In this document: positions 63,400 through 64,000 of the stretch, one piece after another | How positions within the stretch are numbered: position 1 is the first letter of the stretch | Layout: every line of letters starts with the position of its first letter | Assembly (NCBI RefSeq): GCF_002072155.1 | Contig: NZ_BDIY01000003.1 | Span: 248,001 to 312,000 of the forward strand | DNA length: 64,000 nt | DNA from: Roseovarius sp. A-2 | GTDB lineage: Bacteria; Pseudomonadota; Alphaproteobacteria; Rhodobacterales; Rhodobacteraceae | Direction: 5' to 3' | Translations under genes and position numbers: made by a program | Notes under the pieces: generated by a model | Told to the model about the DNA's origin: nothing | The model's input: only the letters and a program-made list of their open reading frames with translations | The model's database searches: none

Positions 63400-63504
63400 G
63401 AAACTGTCCCGTTTTGCTGCGATCAGGACAGGTATAGACATAGAATCACGGCAGCCTTAAACGCTTTTTTGCGGTTTAGGGCCAATTCGGGGAAAATTCG
63501 GTGA

Positions 63505-63539
63505 TTTGTGATCACACGGGTAAATCGTGTGATCACAAA
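63505..63539. promoter_or_regulatory. Double operator before sucC: two TGTGATCACA palindromes 21 bp apart
   Basis: TTTGTGATCACACG (63505-63518), GGTAAAT, CGTGTGATCACAAA (63526-63539). Each arm contains TGTGATCACA (63507-63516 and 63528-63537), and the whole is itself a perfect inverted repeat. The repeat distance is two helical turns, so two dimers would bind the same DNA face. The same decamer precedes the GntR gene at 23967-24614. Confidence 0.75.
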
Positions 63540-63567
63540 CGGGATTGCATAATAAATTATCGGTCTG

Positions 63568-63601
63568 AAAAGAATCGGGGCTGGATCTTGTCCAGCCCCG
63601 A
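63568..63601 (-). terminator. Rho-independent terminator of mdh
   Basis: TCGGGGCTGGA and TCCAGCCCCGA form a perfect 11-bp stem around a 5-base loop. On the minus strand it is followed by TTCTTTT. It starts 21 bases after the mdh stop, so the suc genes need their own promoter. Confidence 0.9.
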
Positions 63602-63622
63602 ACCATTTATTTACGCTGGCAA

Positions 63623-64000
<378 letters not shown>

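Overview
This window looks like chromosome from a Rhodobacterales (Roseobacter-group) alphaproteobacterium. The evidence is the high GC content, the gene order (fnrL beside hemN, uspA beside ccoNOQP-ccoGHIS, mdh-sucCD-sucAB-lpd), a complete alphaproteobacterial sox cluster, and small Rhodobacterales-type proteins. The gene content describes an aerobic to microaerobic heterotroph that can also oxidise thiosulfate and take up heme. No rRNA, CRISPR array or complete insertion sequence was seen.

Layout. 1-5500: heme import, hmuSTUV on the minus strand diverging from the TonB-dependent receptor hmuR. 5500-18800: the Sox system. soxS-soxR-yeeE run leftward; soxVW and soxXYZABCDEF run rightward, followed by a DUF302 protein and a second YeeE/YedE transporter. 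18800-25800: housekeeping genes (cobQ, a small conserved protein, efp, accA, a CPA2 antiporter with a GntR regulator, a YgjP-type metalloprotein, a TIGR02300 protein). 25861-29280: tRNA-Ala(GGC), the first codons of a tRNA-targeting integrase, then a tonB/exbB/exbD/exbD cluster. 29600-36060: zinc-ribbon protein, ftsEX, plsC, hemN, fnrL, a PhzF-like protein. 36100-43340: a catabolic block (GlxA-type regulator; GntR, DapA-like, aldehyde dehydrogenase, FAD oxidase; an MttB-family methyltransferase without pyrrolysine). 43480-53610: uspA, ccoNOQP, a LysR regulator, ccoGHIS. 53640-64000: TCA-cycle genes lpd, sucB, sucA, sucD, sucC and mdh (partial), interrupted by a MAPEG protein, an AT-rich orphan and a DUF805 protein.

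How the parts fit. HmuR imports heme across the outer membrane using TonB energy (a TonB-ExbBD set lies 25 kb away), and HmuTUV and HmuS finish import and use. Sox proteins oxidise thiosulfate in the periplasm and pass electrons to the cytochrome chain; SoxS/SoxV/SoxW supply reductant; the two YeeE proteins probably move sulfur compounds. Five TTGAY-N4-RTCAA sites lie before fnrL/hemN, uspA, ccoN, ccoG and the second yeeE, so oxygen control by FnrL ties the high-affinity oxidase, heme synthesis and one sulfur transporter together.

Most interesting: (a) the decamer TGTGATCACA occurs next to the start of a GntR gene and twice, exactly 21 bp apart, before sucC, suggesting that this regulator controls itself and the TCA operon; (b) SoxR carries Cys44 and Cys110 at the spacing of the persulfide sensor SqrR, and both sox control regions share sequence blocks; (c) an integrase scar at tRNA-Ala whose antisense strand supplies the last codons and stop of an exbD; (d) the non-pyrrolysine MttB catabolic block of unknown substrate.
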